Assembly: GCA_944472135.2 (NCBI GenBank)
Contig: OX235265.1
Span: forward strand, 45,729,459-45,793,458
Direction: 5' to 3'
Length of the DNA: 64,000 nt
Origin: Trichobilharzia regenti
Lineage: Eukaryota > Platyhelminthes > Trematoda > Strigeidida > Schistosomatidae
Shown in pieces: positions 33,776 through 45,184 of the stretch (positions are counted from its first letter, which is position 1; each line of letters starts with the position of its first letter). The notes beneath the pieces were generated by a model that made no database searches, had not been told where the DNA came from, and saw only the letters and a list, made by a program, of their open reading frames with translations. Made by a program: the position numbers and the translations under genes.

Positions 33776-34225
33776 TAACTTCTGGAGCACTATATATGAA
33801 GTAATAGTACTCCAAAAAACAAGGAAAGCAATACTGGCAAACATGAGTAGGAAGAAATAAGACAATAGACTTCGTTAGTAAGTCATCCTCAATACCTGAT
33901 TATCAGATTAGGCGATTTAGAGTTCATTCTCTTCAGAGGATTATAGTTTTATTCTTGACGAATTGGTTTCGCAAGGATAACCGATGGATATGATAGCAAG
34001 ACACTTACAAACGACTGTCTGATCGTAAAAAGGGTAAACATATACAGTGACCGTTTCAGGTAATACAACGATTTGCAGTTTGTTTTAATCCAAATCAAAG
34101 TCAAGAACCACCAGATAAAAGTAAAATCTTGAATTGTAAAACATGAAATAGTTAGTCACTTTTGTAAAATATACTTCCTTAATGTCTATTGACTTCCACT
34201 AGCCAAACTGGTCTGTATTAAACAA
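33776..34225. other. No feature seen
   Basis: AT-rich spacer. Confidence 0.45.
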
Positions 34226-34408
34226 CCGACCAGCTGCACCCTACTGGTCACGACTTCCCACTGGAACCCAGGTAACTACCTACCTGAATAGGGGCAGTCA
34301 CCAGTGAGCATCTCATTGGTATTCAAGTGTTGGTTTGTAGGGATTTGATTGGTTTCAGGATTTCATCATGAGCTGACATTAGTTAGAGAACCATTGGAAA
34401 ACTTGGGA

Positions 34409-34452
34409 GTACTGGACAGCTGTTTCGTCCTAGTTTGGGACTCTTCAGCAGT
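34409..34452 (-). ncRNA. Type I hammerhead ribozyme, core intact, weak stem I
   Basis: On the minus strand: ACTG, core CTGAAGA, helix II GTCC/GGAC with loop CAAACTA, GAA, helix III AC/GT with loop AGCT, cleavage C, then CAGTAC. Stem I has four matched pairs because the 5' strand is CAACTG rather than GTACTG. All core positions conform to CUGANGA/GAA/UH. Confidence 0.7.
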
Positions 34453-34799
34453 TGAGCTGAATGGTTCTCTAACTAATGTCAGCTCATGATGAAATCCTGA
34501 AACCAATCAAATCCCTACAAACTAACACTTGAATGCCAATGAGATGCTCACTGGTGACTGCCCCTATTCAGGTAGGTAGTTACCTGGGTTCCAGTGGGAA
34601 GTCGTGACCAGTAGGGTGCAGCTGGTCGGGTGTGAGGACAAATACTCGCCGAAGACATTGGCTAGCGGTCAGGCTATGTCGTGAATTGGCAGAAGTTAGA
34701 ATTCAAGGGCCATCGGATCGGGTCCTAGTGGCTTAATGGTCTACGAGCTCGCTAGCCTTTTAACAGAAGGTCCTGAGTTCGAATCCTGGCGATGGGTGC

Positions 34800-34845
34800 G
34801 TACTGCTGAAGAGTCCCAAACTAGGACGAAACAGCTGTCCAGTAC
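34800..34845 (+). ncRNA. Type I hammerhead ribozyme with minimal helix III, all core positions intact
   Basis: Stem I GTACTG (34800-34805) pairs perfectly with CAGTAC (34840-34845). The core is CTGAAGA (34806-34812), matching CUGANGA. Helix II GTCC/GGAC (34813-34816/34824-34827) has a 7-nt loop. GAA is at 34828-34830; helix III is AC/GT with loop AGCT (34831-34838); C17 is at 34839, so predicted cleavage is between 34839 and 34840. This architecture, open through stem I with a 2-bp helix III, is the one known from PLEs and animal retrozymes. Activity as monomer is uncertain because helix III is so short. Confidence 0.85.
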
Positions 34846-34933
34846 TCCGAGGTTTTCCAATGGTTCTCTAACTGATGTCATCTCATGATGAAATCCTGAA
34901 ACCAATCAAATCCCTACAAACCAACACTTAATT

Positions 34934-35495
34934 CATTATTATTCTCTTGGTTTCCAAGTAGAACATAGAGCTTTCACAGCACATCTCTATTTCACTCACT
35001 TCTCTGCAGTTTTTCGGACTTGTACCCACGAATGCCTAGAAGCTTTCTTCTCTTTCTCACACACACTGTGTCTCTTATGTTACTGTAGGAACCACGCATA
35101 ACTTATGGTTTTCCATTCTGGTTCTACTTAAGGATCTAGCTCTTGATATCACTTGGCAGTCTCTTCCGAGTATGTCCAATCCTCATCTGTTTCTCTCTGT
35201 ATATTTGTTGGGCATTATATTCTTGTTTGGTTCGCTACTTCCCAGAGTGTCTTTTCAATTATCCTTTTAGGCCATTTGATCTTCAGTATGAAAGGACAAC
35301 AGCAGTTTGTGAAAGTGTGAAGCTTGTTGGAAGTCATTTCGACGACACGTGCGCCTAGTCTCTGAAATATAAAGAATCACTGACTAACTTGATATTAATA
35401 TTGAAAAAGTGTTTTTTTTCTCAAACACTGAGTACAGTTTATTTCCACATTGATTTCAAATTTAATAAAGATCTTTCTTGCTTTCTGGATTCAGA
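34934..35495 (-). mobile_element. RTE-type LINE (family 1), 3' fragment
   Basis: The minus strand starts (5') at A-R-K-I-F-I-K-F-E-I-N-V-E-like DNA matching GKARNTFISLKSIW, passes the KIKWPK and NKYTERN-like region and ends in TTCTACTTGGAAACCAAGAG and an AAT tail. Diverged, no frame. Confidence 0.7.
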
Positions 35496-36570
35496 TTGTG
35501 ACATTTCTATCTTAAAGATGAACTTAGTGATAAGAAAAATGATCTAGAAACAACTAAAACGCTGGAAATGGTACTCAAATTCTGATGGTAAAAGATAGGA
35601 GGATTAGGAACGCACTTTTTTTTACTGAGGGAAAACGCATTACATTTAGACATTTTTGACCATATATTAAAAGTCGGCTAGACCAGAGGCTAATAAACTG
35701 TTTTGGGTGGTCGGAGTTCGGCCGAAGGTTAAACAAAGGGACGAAAAGTTGTCTACATGGATTATTTCCATACCACAAAGTAAACTAAATCCAGATTGGA
35801 GGAGTAAACACTTTTACCTCTACAGACATTGACTTAAAATGCTGATTTCAATCTTGGTCTCTATCTATCCATATAGCATCCTCGATAAAAGAGGTGACGT
35901 CGGTTAATCACCGACATGTGTCTTAGACATGATGGCATGCATTACGTAAAATATGCTAGGCTTCTTGACGCTAGATGTACGTCTGAATGACCATCTTACT
36001 ATTTATCCTTTGATCAGTTTGCAAAATATCGAATGCTACGGCGTAACTAATAGTTATGACATAAAAACCATATTTTAATGTATTGGATATGTGACCCTAA
36101 AAATAAGTGTTTATTAGTAATCAGTCATAAGTGTAGGTTATAAATGTTGTATTCGACTAACTATGTATGCATGTTAAAACAATACTTGTATTACATGCTG
36201 TTTTAAGTCATTTTATGAATTGTTCATTTGGAGACAACCTACAACTTAAATTACCTTATGGTTCATATTTAGTTAACCTTGCAGAACACAAGAATAAACA
36301 AATTTGATGACTGAGTTTTACTATAATAATTACTGAAAACTAGCATTAACTAAACAGTGGTTTAAATTACAGAACAATGATAATGAGATACAGTAAACGA
36401 ACCATTCACCAAGTTTTCCTGTCATTAATTATAATAATAATAACTGAATGAAATGTGCAAGACTTTATAAGTAATCAAAAGGTTGTACAACCATATGGAA
36501 CTAACAGAAATCTGTCAAACAATTACTGAGGTCTCGTTTCACCGTTGTTCGAGACTACTTAACTACCAAA
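35496..36570. other. No feature seen
   Basis: About 1 kb AT-rich; frame 35575-35778 (minus) has no motif. Confidence 0.5.
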
Positions 36571-37943
36571 CAACTAGGTACCTAACAGGCAAAAGTTCAA
36601 CACAAATTAAGCCAGTGAAGGATGACAATGGAAAGTCGATCACCAAAGAAGTGGAGCAAAGGAAACACTGGGCTGAATACTTCAAAAGACTTCTAAATCA
36701 ACCGCCACCTACAACGCGCCCAGCAATACCAACAACGGAAGCAGAACTACCAGTGAACATCAACCCCCGACGAGAACAGAATTCCTGAAGGCAATGAAGA
36801 TGCTAACAACTGGAAAAGCAGCAGGACCAGATGGAATACCAGCAGAAGCATTCAAAATGGACCCAGAGACAACAGCGGACTTGATGACACCATTGCTGGA
36901 GAAGGTGTGGAAAGAGGGCAAGGTACCCGAAGATTGGAAGAAAGGATACTTATTCAAACTACCAAAGAAAGGAGATTTAAGTCAATGTAAGAACTGGCGC
37001 GGAATTATGCTCCTGTCCATCCCAAGCAAAATACTAAGCCACATCATCCTGGAGAGAATCAAACACGCCCTGGATGAAAAACTTCGACCGGAACAGGCTG
37101 GATTCAGGGAAAACAAGTCAAGTATTGATCAAACCACCACACTACGGATCATAATTGAATAAAGCTTGGAATGGCAGTCACCTCTCTATCTCAACTTCAT
37201 CAACTTTGAAAAGGCCTTCAACAGCATCGATCGAGAGGTGATTTGGAAACTACTTCGCTACTACGGGGTCCCATCGACAATTATACATCTCATCCAACAG
37301 TTGTGCGATGATGCTGCATGCCAAGTAATCCACAACGGGAAAATTACGGAATCCTTCGAAGTGAGGACGGGAGTAAGATAAGGCTGCCTACTATCTCCAG
37401 TGATTATCCTGATTGCAGTAGATTGGATAATGCGACAGACAGAGGACAGCGGGGAAAACAGGCATAAAATGGATCTGGACTTCGCCGATGATATATGTCT
37501 GATTTCCCACAAACTGCAAGATACGCAAGCAAAAAGCAACAAGTTAGCAGAAGAAGCATCCAGAGAATATAGAACTTCAGGTGAACATAGAGAAAACAGA
37601 GATGATGAAGTTTCCTGGGGAACACCAACAGCAACAACAACAACAACAGACATGAATGGGAGGAACCTGAAAGAAACAACCTCCTTCACCTACCAACCCG
37701 GGAAGCGTCATTTCAACTACAGGCGGAACTGACGAGTATATCAAAGCAAGAATCGGGAAAGCAAGACATTCTGTTGCTGATCTTTTCTGACCATCTGATC
37801 TTGAGTGGTATTGAGCGAAGACAGCTATTGATGAAGGTCTGTAGTTTGTTTGAGGTGCTATTTATGACGTGCCAAGTCTCTGATCCGTATAGTACTTCAC
37901 ACTGGAGTTGAAAATCCGGATCTTAATAATAATAATAATAATC
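36571..37943 (+). mobile_element. RTE-type LINE (family 1), 5'-truncated copy with internal inversion
   Basis: From 36571 to 37768 it runs in plus orientation from LTGKSSTQIKPVKDDNGKSI through the RT to ARIGKAR. From 37769 to ~37923 the next part of the element is inverted (minus-strand reading gives the IRIFNSSVK and LRSIPLKIRWSEKISN segments). An (AAT)n run closes it at 37924-37943. Such inversions are a known outcome of LINE insertion. Confidence 0.87.
36794..37381 (+). pseudogene. RTE reverse transcriptase fragment with stops
   Basis: Frame 36794-37162 encodes TGKAAGPDGIPAEAF, KVWKEGKVPEDWKKGYL, NWRGIMLLSIPSKILSHII and RPEQAGFRENKSS, ending at TAA. After one codon, frame 37166-37381 continues NFINFEKAFNSIDREVIWKL, LCDDAACQVIHNGKI and EVRTGVR, ending at TAA (37379-37381) where other copies have CAA. 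The first catalytic aspartate region is FEKAFNS, N replacing the usual D, which would inactivate the RT by itself. Confidence 0.87.
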
Positions 37944-37989
37944 TACAGAGATGAAATTCAATATCTGTAAGAACTTATAATTACACTGT

Positions 37990-38515
37990 CATTATTATTC
38001 CGTTAAGTTTAGAGTTGAAAAGTGGGAGGATTTAACAGCACTTTTCCATTTCATCTTGTTCTCTCATCTTTTAGACGCGAACTCACGAATGTCCAAAAGC
38101 CTTCATCTCCTCTTCGCACAGCAGTGTACGTTAAACCCACGTCTGTTTCCTTCTGTATATTTTCTGGGTGATAGATCCTTGGTTGGTTCACTACCTCCTA
38201 GAGTTCTTTGTTGATTATCTTTCCTGATATTCCAACCATCTGATTTTCAGTGTCTAGCGGAGGCAACTTTCAATAAAAGTCTCCAGTCCATCAAAAATGC
38301 TTGTCGTGACGTGTATACCAAGTCTCTGAACCATATATAATCACTGACTGATATGATGTTTGTGCTGAAAATTCGTTTCTTCTTTCTTATGCTGAGGACA
38401 GTTGATTTCCACATTGATTTCAGTCTACTGGAAGTCTCTCTCTAGGATTTCCCATTCTGCCTTTGATTTCCTCATTTGTTTTGCCTGTAGCTGAAACTAC
38501 ACAACCCAGATAAAT
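37990..38515 (-). mobile_element. RTE-type LINE (family 1), old 3' fragment
   Basis: The minus strand reads YLGCVVSATGKTNEEIKGRM, the S-V-I-I-Y-G-S-E-T-W-like block in another frame, KIRWLEYQER-like DNA and a GVNVHCCAKRR tail. Extensively mutated. Confidence 0.7.
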
Positions 38516-39097
38516 GAAAAAGAGAGATGACATTGATGATCAGTGCACTGAACTTGTGGAGTTTAGGTCGGGTTTATTGAGCACATGGTGCTTTATAGCA
38601 ACATCAGCTTAGGTGCAGGGAAGTGTGATTTTATCACTCCTTTTATTCGCTTTTCATTCCTTGGGGGTACAGCTATTCCTTCCAATGCGTGACGAACGAA
38701 GGCTTTCTTCTTTTTCCACAGTAAGGTGTTTTATTTTCTCAACCTATGGATATTATTCGCTCTTAGTTATTTGTCAGCAAGGCTTCTTAATTCTCCTTCC
38801 AGTTAGTTAGGAGAGCATAAGTTCCTCTCTCTGTCACAGAATATCCTCCCTATAAAAAAGACGGCAGAAAATTTATTGAAAATTATACTGTCATCTATAC
38901 AACCATTGTGATTTCAGGTAGCCTGCAGTTGATGAGAACGTGTGAAATAGAATGATACCATTTTGATACTGCTAATTTCATATTGTTTTCTTTGTCGAAA
39001 TTTATCAAAGGAACAAATGTATAGAGAAAAGGATACTCTTTGACTGCTACTATTGTCATTCATGTTGACAACATATTTTTCGTACATCACACAGTGA
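38516..39097. other. Mostly featureless; possible PLE end debris
   Basis: 38930-38990 (GCAGTTGATGAGAACGTG, TAGAATGATACCATTTTG) resembles the terminal arm of the PLE at 6946-7078. The rest is unrecognised. Confidence 0.35.
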
Positions 39098-39205
39098 AGT
39101 TATTGATAAAGTCTCACAGTATTTTATAGTATTTGATTTACTCATGACCAAGTTTCGAGCACAATTCATTCCTACTCATAATCATATCAAGGTATTCACA
39201 CAACC

Positions 39206-39984
39206 TTCCAGCTTCCTGCATCAAAGATAGAATTTCAGGTGAACATAGAAAAAACAGAGGTGATAAAGATATCTGGCCAACAGCTACAGCAACAACAATC
39301 AGCATGAATGGGAGGAGCCTGAAAGAAACAACCTCATTCCCCTATCGACCTACCTGGAAAGCATCGTCTCAACTACAGACACACGGAACTGACGAGGATA
39401 TCAAAGCCAAGGATCGCGAAAGCAAGACAAGCTTTCATTACTCCCGAGCCTGTGTGGAGGTGAACAGCACTACTCAGCATCAAAATGAAAATAAGATCCA
39501 GAGTTTCAACTCCAATGTGAAGTCGATCAGTGCTACTATACGGATCAGAGACTTGGCCAGGGCGTCATAAATAGCACTTCAAACACACTACAGATGTTCA
39601 TCAATCAACAACTGTCTTCTCTCAATATTACTCAAGATCAGATGGCTGGCCAGGAAAGATCAACAACAGGAATCTCTGTGAGCGAACCGAACAGGAAACG
39701 ATTGTTCAACAGATAAGCAGGAAGAAATGCAGATGGATTGGCCATACTCTGAGAAAACCATCAAGTGACATCACTAGACAGGCTCTCAAGTGGGCTTTGA
39801 ACGGAAAACGGCGAGTTGGTCATCAGTGCAAGGGTGATATGGAGGAGGCCATGTGAAGAGATGAGGGAAGCATGTGGGCAGACTTGGAGCCAGGTGAAAA
39901 CGTTTGCAGAGAACCGAACGCAGTGGAGACGAGCGGCTGAGGCCTTATATTCCTCTAGGAATTAAAGGAAATAATAATAAATAA
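39206..39984 (+). mobile_element. RTE-type LINE (family 1) fragment inserted in a PLE arm
   Basis: Encodes in broken frames IEFQVNIEKTEVIKISG, MNGRSLKETTSFPYRPTW, D-E-D-I-K-A-K, the NRNLCERTEQETIVQQISRK stretch and the HTLRKPSSDITRQ block, ending in AATAATAATAAATAAT. It shares unusual indels with the minus-strand copy at 42085-42930, so the two are sister copies. Confidence 0.88.
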
Positions 39985-40265
39985 TCCTGTATGCACATCA
40001 GTAACAAATTGATTAGACTTAAGAATGAAGAAATCAAAGTTCAATAGACATACATGAAACAGGTTACAGGAAGATAAAGTACATTCAGAAATAAGATTAG
40101 TGTTAGAAATTATCCCACTATGATTACGGGAAACTGAAAACAAAACTTCTCTGAACGTTTCTCTGTGTAAGCCAAAGCTTCTTCAGCAGTAGAATTATTC
40201 AGATTTTATTAACCATCAAAATATACAGTCAAAAATTAAACAAATTGAAATCACTTCATTTATAT

Positions 40266-40560
40266 AAGGGAGAGCAGTAGACAAGTGAAGGTCAGAGTGA
40301 ATGAACATAGACTATGCACGAAATGTCCACCTGAAAATGAAGTAGAATTAAAAAGTCTAGAGAAAAGATCGGTTATATCCATGCATGCGATAGACAGCGG
40401 ACATAAGATTGATTTCAACAATGTCGAAGTTCTTGGAAGAAGCTTTCATTCACATAAATAAAGGCAAACCCCTGAAGCCTTACATATTTTAACCACATCG
40501 AATGCAGTAAATATGAGAGAAGGGATAGACTTATCACCTGTATGTCAAAATTTAATGAAT
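40266..40560 (+). pseudogene. PLE GIY-YIG domain C-terminal part
   Basis: Reading from about 40287: VRVNEHRLCTKCPPENEVEL, SLEKRSVISMHAIDSGHKID, FNNVEVLGRSFHSHK, then after a stop QTPEALHI and VNMREGIDLSPVCQNLM. The E-H, S-x-x-x-x-H-A..GH-x-I-D-F and E-A-L pattern is that of PLE endonucleases. The GIY-YIG motif itself is lost to the 5' break. Confidence 0.8.
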
Positions 40561-41215
40561 CAAGACACATGAGGGAGAAAAACAAATTCAATCCTATATT
40601 ACGATCAGATCATATTATGAAATATTATCAGGTTGTGACGTGTTTTCCACATAGCAAACAACATACATACACACTCATACAGACAGATAAGCACAGTTTG
40701 ACATTAGTCATTACAAATATGTGATGACTCTTTACACTCTTCTAATGGTATAAATTTCTCCCTATAAGTGGCTTTCAAAGGAACTGATTTCAATATATGC
40801 AATTTTTGACTGTATATTTTGATGGTTAATGAAATCCGATTAATTCTGTTGTTGACTAAACTGTGGCTTACACAGAGAAACGTTCAGAAAAATCGTGTTT
40901 TGAGTTTCCCTTAGTCACGCTAGGATTTATTTTAAATAATTTCTAGCACTAATCTTATTTCTGAATGTACTTTGTCTTCCTGTAACCTGTTTCATGCATG
41001 TTTGTTGAACTTTCTGGTCTTCATTCATATGTCTAATCAATTTGTTACCGATATGTTGTGTGAATACCTTGATATGATTATGAGTAGGAATGAATTGTGC
41101 TCGAAACTTGGTCATGAGTAAATCAAATACTATAAAATACTGTGAGACTTTATCAAAATAAATTTACCTTTGATGGAATTATATTCTCTACCTCAGTGCC
41201 CAAGTTCTTTTCTTA

Positions 41216-42084
41216 CATTCTTCTTACATATCAAAGAAGTTTTTTACATTACTGGAGATAAATTAATCAATCGATCAATCAATCGCTGAATGATGTTTTA
41301 CTGAAGTTTTAAATTTAAATCTATTTAAATTACATTTTATTTTATTATTTTAAACATATGTTAAATGATCATAGAACGTTGTTATTTTCCCAGGGTTTCA
41401 TGTTGAAAATGCATGAATTCTTCAATACAATGAATATATATGTATGCATATTCCATGTAAGAAAATACCTACGATAATTATTATCACTTATTAGACTAGT
41501 TATTAGACAATAACAAGTAAAAAAAATATTTCCAATAGAGGCAAGAAAGACCAGATTTACGGCATAAAATGATGTAATTCTTCTACTTCGCATGTTCTCA
41601 TCAGCTACATACTACGTGGGATTATAATGGTTATCAAATGAGTGAAAATGGCATACTTCAAAGTTGGAATAATAGCGGAGAAAATGCTTGAAATCAAGGT
41701 ATCCATATTCTAAGCCCCACAATTACTTGAAGTTCAAATCATCGTTAATTTTTACCCATTTCAAAGTATAAAATTGAGACGAGAAGATAGGTTACATAGC
41801 AATTCGAGGAAATTATAGTTCAGAAGAGTGAAATTGTCTCAGTGAGCTTAAGTGAGCATAATATGACTGATTATGTAATCGAAGCTGAAATACAGTTACC
41901 AAGGTAGTGTCACATTGGTCACACTCTCTTTCTGTATGTAGAACTTCAGTTGAAAACGCTTGATTGTAATTAATTCAGTGAATCATGGTAAATTTGGTTT
42001 TCGAACTATTTGAAGATCTCGATGAAACACACATATTCACGGTGTCTAAATAATACACTTTTTGAATATTTGCTTCCCTTTATT
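41216..42084. other. No feature seen
   Basis: AT-rich; a short CAAT repeat lies near 41266-41284. Confidence 0.5.
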
Positions 42085-42935
42085 ATTATTATTATTATTT
42101 ATTATTGTTTCCTTTAGCTCCTATAGGAACATAGGGTCTCAGCCTCACGTCTCCATTACCTCCGGTTCTCTGCCAACGTTTTCACCTGGTTCGACGTCTG
42201 CCCACATGCTTTCATCTCCTTCTCACATGGCCTCCTCCATATCACCCTTGCACTGATGACCAACTCGCCGCTTCCAATTCAGGTCCCACTCGAGAGCCTG
42301 TCTTGTGATGTCACTTGATGATTTCCTCAGTGTATGACCAATCCACCTCCATTTCTTCCTGCCTATTTGTTGCACAATCGGTTCCTGGTTGGTTCGCTCC
42401 CGGACATCCCTATTGCTGATCTTTCCTGACCATCTGATCTTGATTAGTATTGAGGGAAGACAGCTATTGATGAAGGTGTGTAGTTTGTTTGAGGTGCTCT
42501 TCTTGATGCGCATTGCAAGTCTCTGATCCGTATAGTGAGTAGCACTGACTACACATTGGAGTCGAAAATCCGGATCTTATTTTCATTTTGATGCTGAGTA
42601 ATGCTGTTCACCTCCACACAGATTTGGGAGTAATGAAAGCTTGTCTTGCTTTCGCGATCCTTGGCTTTGATATCCTCGTCAGTTCCGTGTGCCTGTAGTT
42701 GACACGATGCTTTCCAGGTAGGTCGATAGGGGAATGAGGTTGTTTCTTTCAGGCTCCTCCCATTCATGCTGATTGTTGTTGCTGTAGCTGTTGGCCAGAT
42801 ATCTTTATCACCTCTGTTTTTTCTATGTTCACCTGAATTCCTATATTTGATGCTTCTTCTTCTGCCAAGTTGTTTCTTTTTGCTTGCATACCTTCCAGTT
42901 TGTGGAAATCAGACATATATCATGGGCGAAGTCCC
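42085..42935 (-). mobile_element. RTE-type LINE (family 1) fragment, sister of 39206-39984
   Basis: The minus strand carries the ADIMSDFHK-like region, the SGQQLQQQQSA spacer, MNGRSLKETTSFPYRPTW, AKDRESKTSFHYS, LHTFINSCLPSILIKIRWSG, ERTNQEPIVQQIGRKKWRWI and HTLRKSSSDITRQALEWDL, then the AAT tail (as ATT at 42085-42105). Codons 42223-42513 form an open 96-aa stretch. Inverted relative to its sister 2.1 kb away. Confidence 0.88.
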
Positions 42936-43616
42936 TTTAGTCACCAAATTCTTGAAATATTGCTAGCAAACCAGATAGAGGTCCTTCTTTTTGTCTCTGC
43001 AGTGTACTGGCAACCACAAAAACATGTGAGTTTTTAAGCACGGTTTATAATGGTTTCTTGAGTTTGTGGTACTGTTTAAGGATAGGAGCTTAACTGTAAG
43101 AAACTATCTTTGCACCACCACTTTACTTCTTGTGGCAATCCTTTTGGATATTGCTCCGTCTTCGAATGGAAGACGAAAAAGACTTTCTGCTTCTGTACAG
43201 TTGATTATTTCTTAATGTCGCTTCAGGGTAAATCCCTTAGGATATCCACTACTTCTTAGATGTCTCTCAACAAAGCTTTATATCTTCTTCAAGCTTGTTG
43301 GGTGAACATAGCTTCCTGGCCCTGTCATTAGTCCACGATTATAGCCAATGGGACAGAAATTTTTTAAGTGTCCGGTACAAGTCGTTTTTTCTATGGATAG
43401 ACGTTTCAAATGCCCATTAAAAATTAAAGACTAAGGAATCCATTAGAATCCACGAAATTCAACTCATTGTCATGTTAATATTCCATAATGAATCTAATGA
43501 TGGCATGAATCTCATTGAAATGGTCAAAATGTTCACATGGACCATTCATGTCGTTACATATAACAAACGTATCACCCATACATGGGTGATAGTAGGTTGT
43601 TTCATAGCAAGACAGC
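42936..43616. other. No feature seen
   Basis: Mixed-composition DNA without recognised repeats or exons. Confidence 0.45.
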
Positions 43617-44095
43617 CCATCATTAATCTGAGATCAGCCTGGAAATCCACTGCACTAAACACGAAGAATAAGATACAAATTTTCAACACTAACGTCCGCT
43701 CAGTCAGCACTTCTATACTGTTCACTGACTTGTACTGTTACCAAAAGCATTTCAAACAAGCCTCAAAGTTTTATCAACAGTAGCCTTCGTTCCACACTAA
43801 AGATTAAATAAATTGTCAGGAACGATAAGTAAGAAGAAACTCTGTCATGTAGAGAATCAAACAAGAGCCTATTACCCAACAAATCCACCGAAGAAAATTA
43901 AAATGGCCCCACCGGGCTGTCAAGTGGAATCAGGGCAGAAACGGATGAATTGAGCGTCCGAGGTGACAATGAGGAAATCGTGTGAGAAGGAGATGTAATC
44001 TTATGGGCTATCGTGGGCCTGGCTGTAGAGGACTGTAGAGAACCGGATGAAATGGAGACATGCCGTTCCACTCGAAACCTAAGAGAGTAATATAA
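43617..44095 (+). mobile_element. RTE-type LINE (family 1), 3' fragment
   Basis: Encodes FINLRSAWKSTALNTKNKIQ and IFNTNVRSVSTS, then the ITQQIHRRKLKWPHRAVKWN region, and ends at CGTTCCACTCGAAACCTAAGAGAGTAATATAA. Confidence 0.82.
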
Positions 44096-44284
44096 ATAGA
44101 AGTCATGGATTGCAGAATTCAACCAGGTTTGTCGAAGATACTGGCTAGAACAGATCTCAGAGGCGAACATGCAACGAATTCATAGACTTTTTGTCAAAGC
44201 TAATTGTTAAATCTGAAGTGAGTGACTTTTGTGCAAAAACGCAGTAGTCTCTTCACCTTTATTTCGGGTAGTGACTGACTGACT

Positions 44285-44738
44285 GGTTTCAACATAGAAC
44301 TTCACACTGATGTGCAGCAGTTCGAGTCGCCACACCTCACTCAACACACAAACCAAACGAACAAAGTAGAAAGAAATACAAAATAGGGACAGTAAACAGA
44401 GATATGAGACAAAGAGAATAATAATATCGAAGAACAATATAGTTTTATTGGATATTGTAAATCACAAGGAGTGGATGCATCTGCGCCAGCCATTGAGAAC
44501 GATTTTGAGCCACATCACCGATTGTCTTCAGCAATTGATTTCTACTGTCCCGAGGAGTCCAACCAGGAAGTCTACACCATCCTACGTGACTGGCTTAAAT
44601 TAACTGTTGTGGATTTTATTGACTGATGAAGCCGGCCTTTTCATGTCTTCCACTCTCAATGGCCAGGTCTCACAACCATAGAGGAGGACTGAGTGAACTG
44701 CTTAGCTGCACACACACCCTTTAGTTGATAGCCGGATA
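44285..44738 (-). mobile_element. RTE-type LINE (family 2), 3' end, left arm of an inverted repeat
   Basis: The minus strand reads through the P-A-S-S-V-N-K-I-H region and the L-W-R-L-E-L-L-H-I-S-V-K-F-Y-V-E-T end. It is a nearly identical inverse of 50033-50490. Plus-strand RTE sequence starts immediately at about 44741, so the junction is head to head. Confidence 0.87.
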
Positions 44739-45155
44739 CCGCGTCTAGGCTCAATAATCATGTGTGAACTAAGCGGTGCTCGGGAGGAGCAAACACAAGA
44801 GAACAAGGTAGGCTTTAGACCGGGAAGAGGGTGTATTGATCATATCTTCATCTTTCGACGGATTCTGGTGTGGTGAGAGCAGGCTGCTAGCCGATTGGTT
44901 GGCACTAATCTACGTTAATGTCTAGGTCACTAATATGGGCCGTGAGAAAATATGAACAAGGCTGTTTCAACAACCAATCACAGCAAACTTAAATGTGGAC
45001 AAATATGATTCGCAGATAGATGGCTCTACTTTCCGAGAAATATCAAAAACAACCAATCATAAGACTGATGTTTGTCTGCTTAACTTCCGAGAACAGCCAA
45101 TCAGAAGACTGCCTTTTTCTGCTTGCATAAGCCTTATTAATGCACATAAAATATA

Positions 45156-45163
45156 TATAAATA
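45156..45163 (+). promoter_or_regulatory. TATA box of the Gypsy LTR
   Basis: TATAAATA in the LTR, conserved in the shorter LTR of the deleted element at 4788-5106, and followed ~20 bases later by AATAAA. Confidence 0.7.
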
Positions 45164-45178
45164 CGTGTTGATTTTCGT

Positions 45179-45184
45179 AATAAA
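45179..45184 (+). terminator. LTR polyadenylation signal
   Basis: AATAAA, repeated in the 3' LTR at 49371-49376, about 36 bases before the LTR end. Confidence 0.7.

Larger units (their letters stand above)
34226..34930. mobile_element. Hammerhead/tRNA-like repeat: palindromic double copy
   Basis: A minus-oriented end (34226-34452) is followed immediately by a plus-oriented full monomer (34453-34930). The arms 34226-34395 and 34460-34629 are 170-bp inverted complements with only two differences seen. The plus monomer continues with the tRNA-like head (A box GTGGCTTAATGGTC, B box GAGTTCGAATCC at about 34776-34787), the hammerhead at 34800-34845 and the tail ending CCTACAAACCAACACTTAA. Each orientation carries a hammerhead with an intact core. 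Confidence 0.9.
39098..41215 (+). mobile_element. PLE copy with long inverted ends, interrupted by a LINE
   Basis: The outer left arm 39098-39203 is a near-perfect inverse of 41055-41160. The inner left arm 39990-40237 is the inverse of 40795-41050. The two left arm parts are separated by the LINE fragment at ~39206-39984, so the LINE inserted after the PLE. The interior (40266-40560) encodes a GIY-YIG C-terminal domain. Rejoined, each arm is about 350 bp and the PLE about 1.3 kb. Confidence 0.87.
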
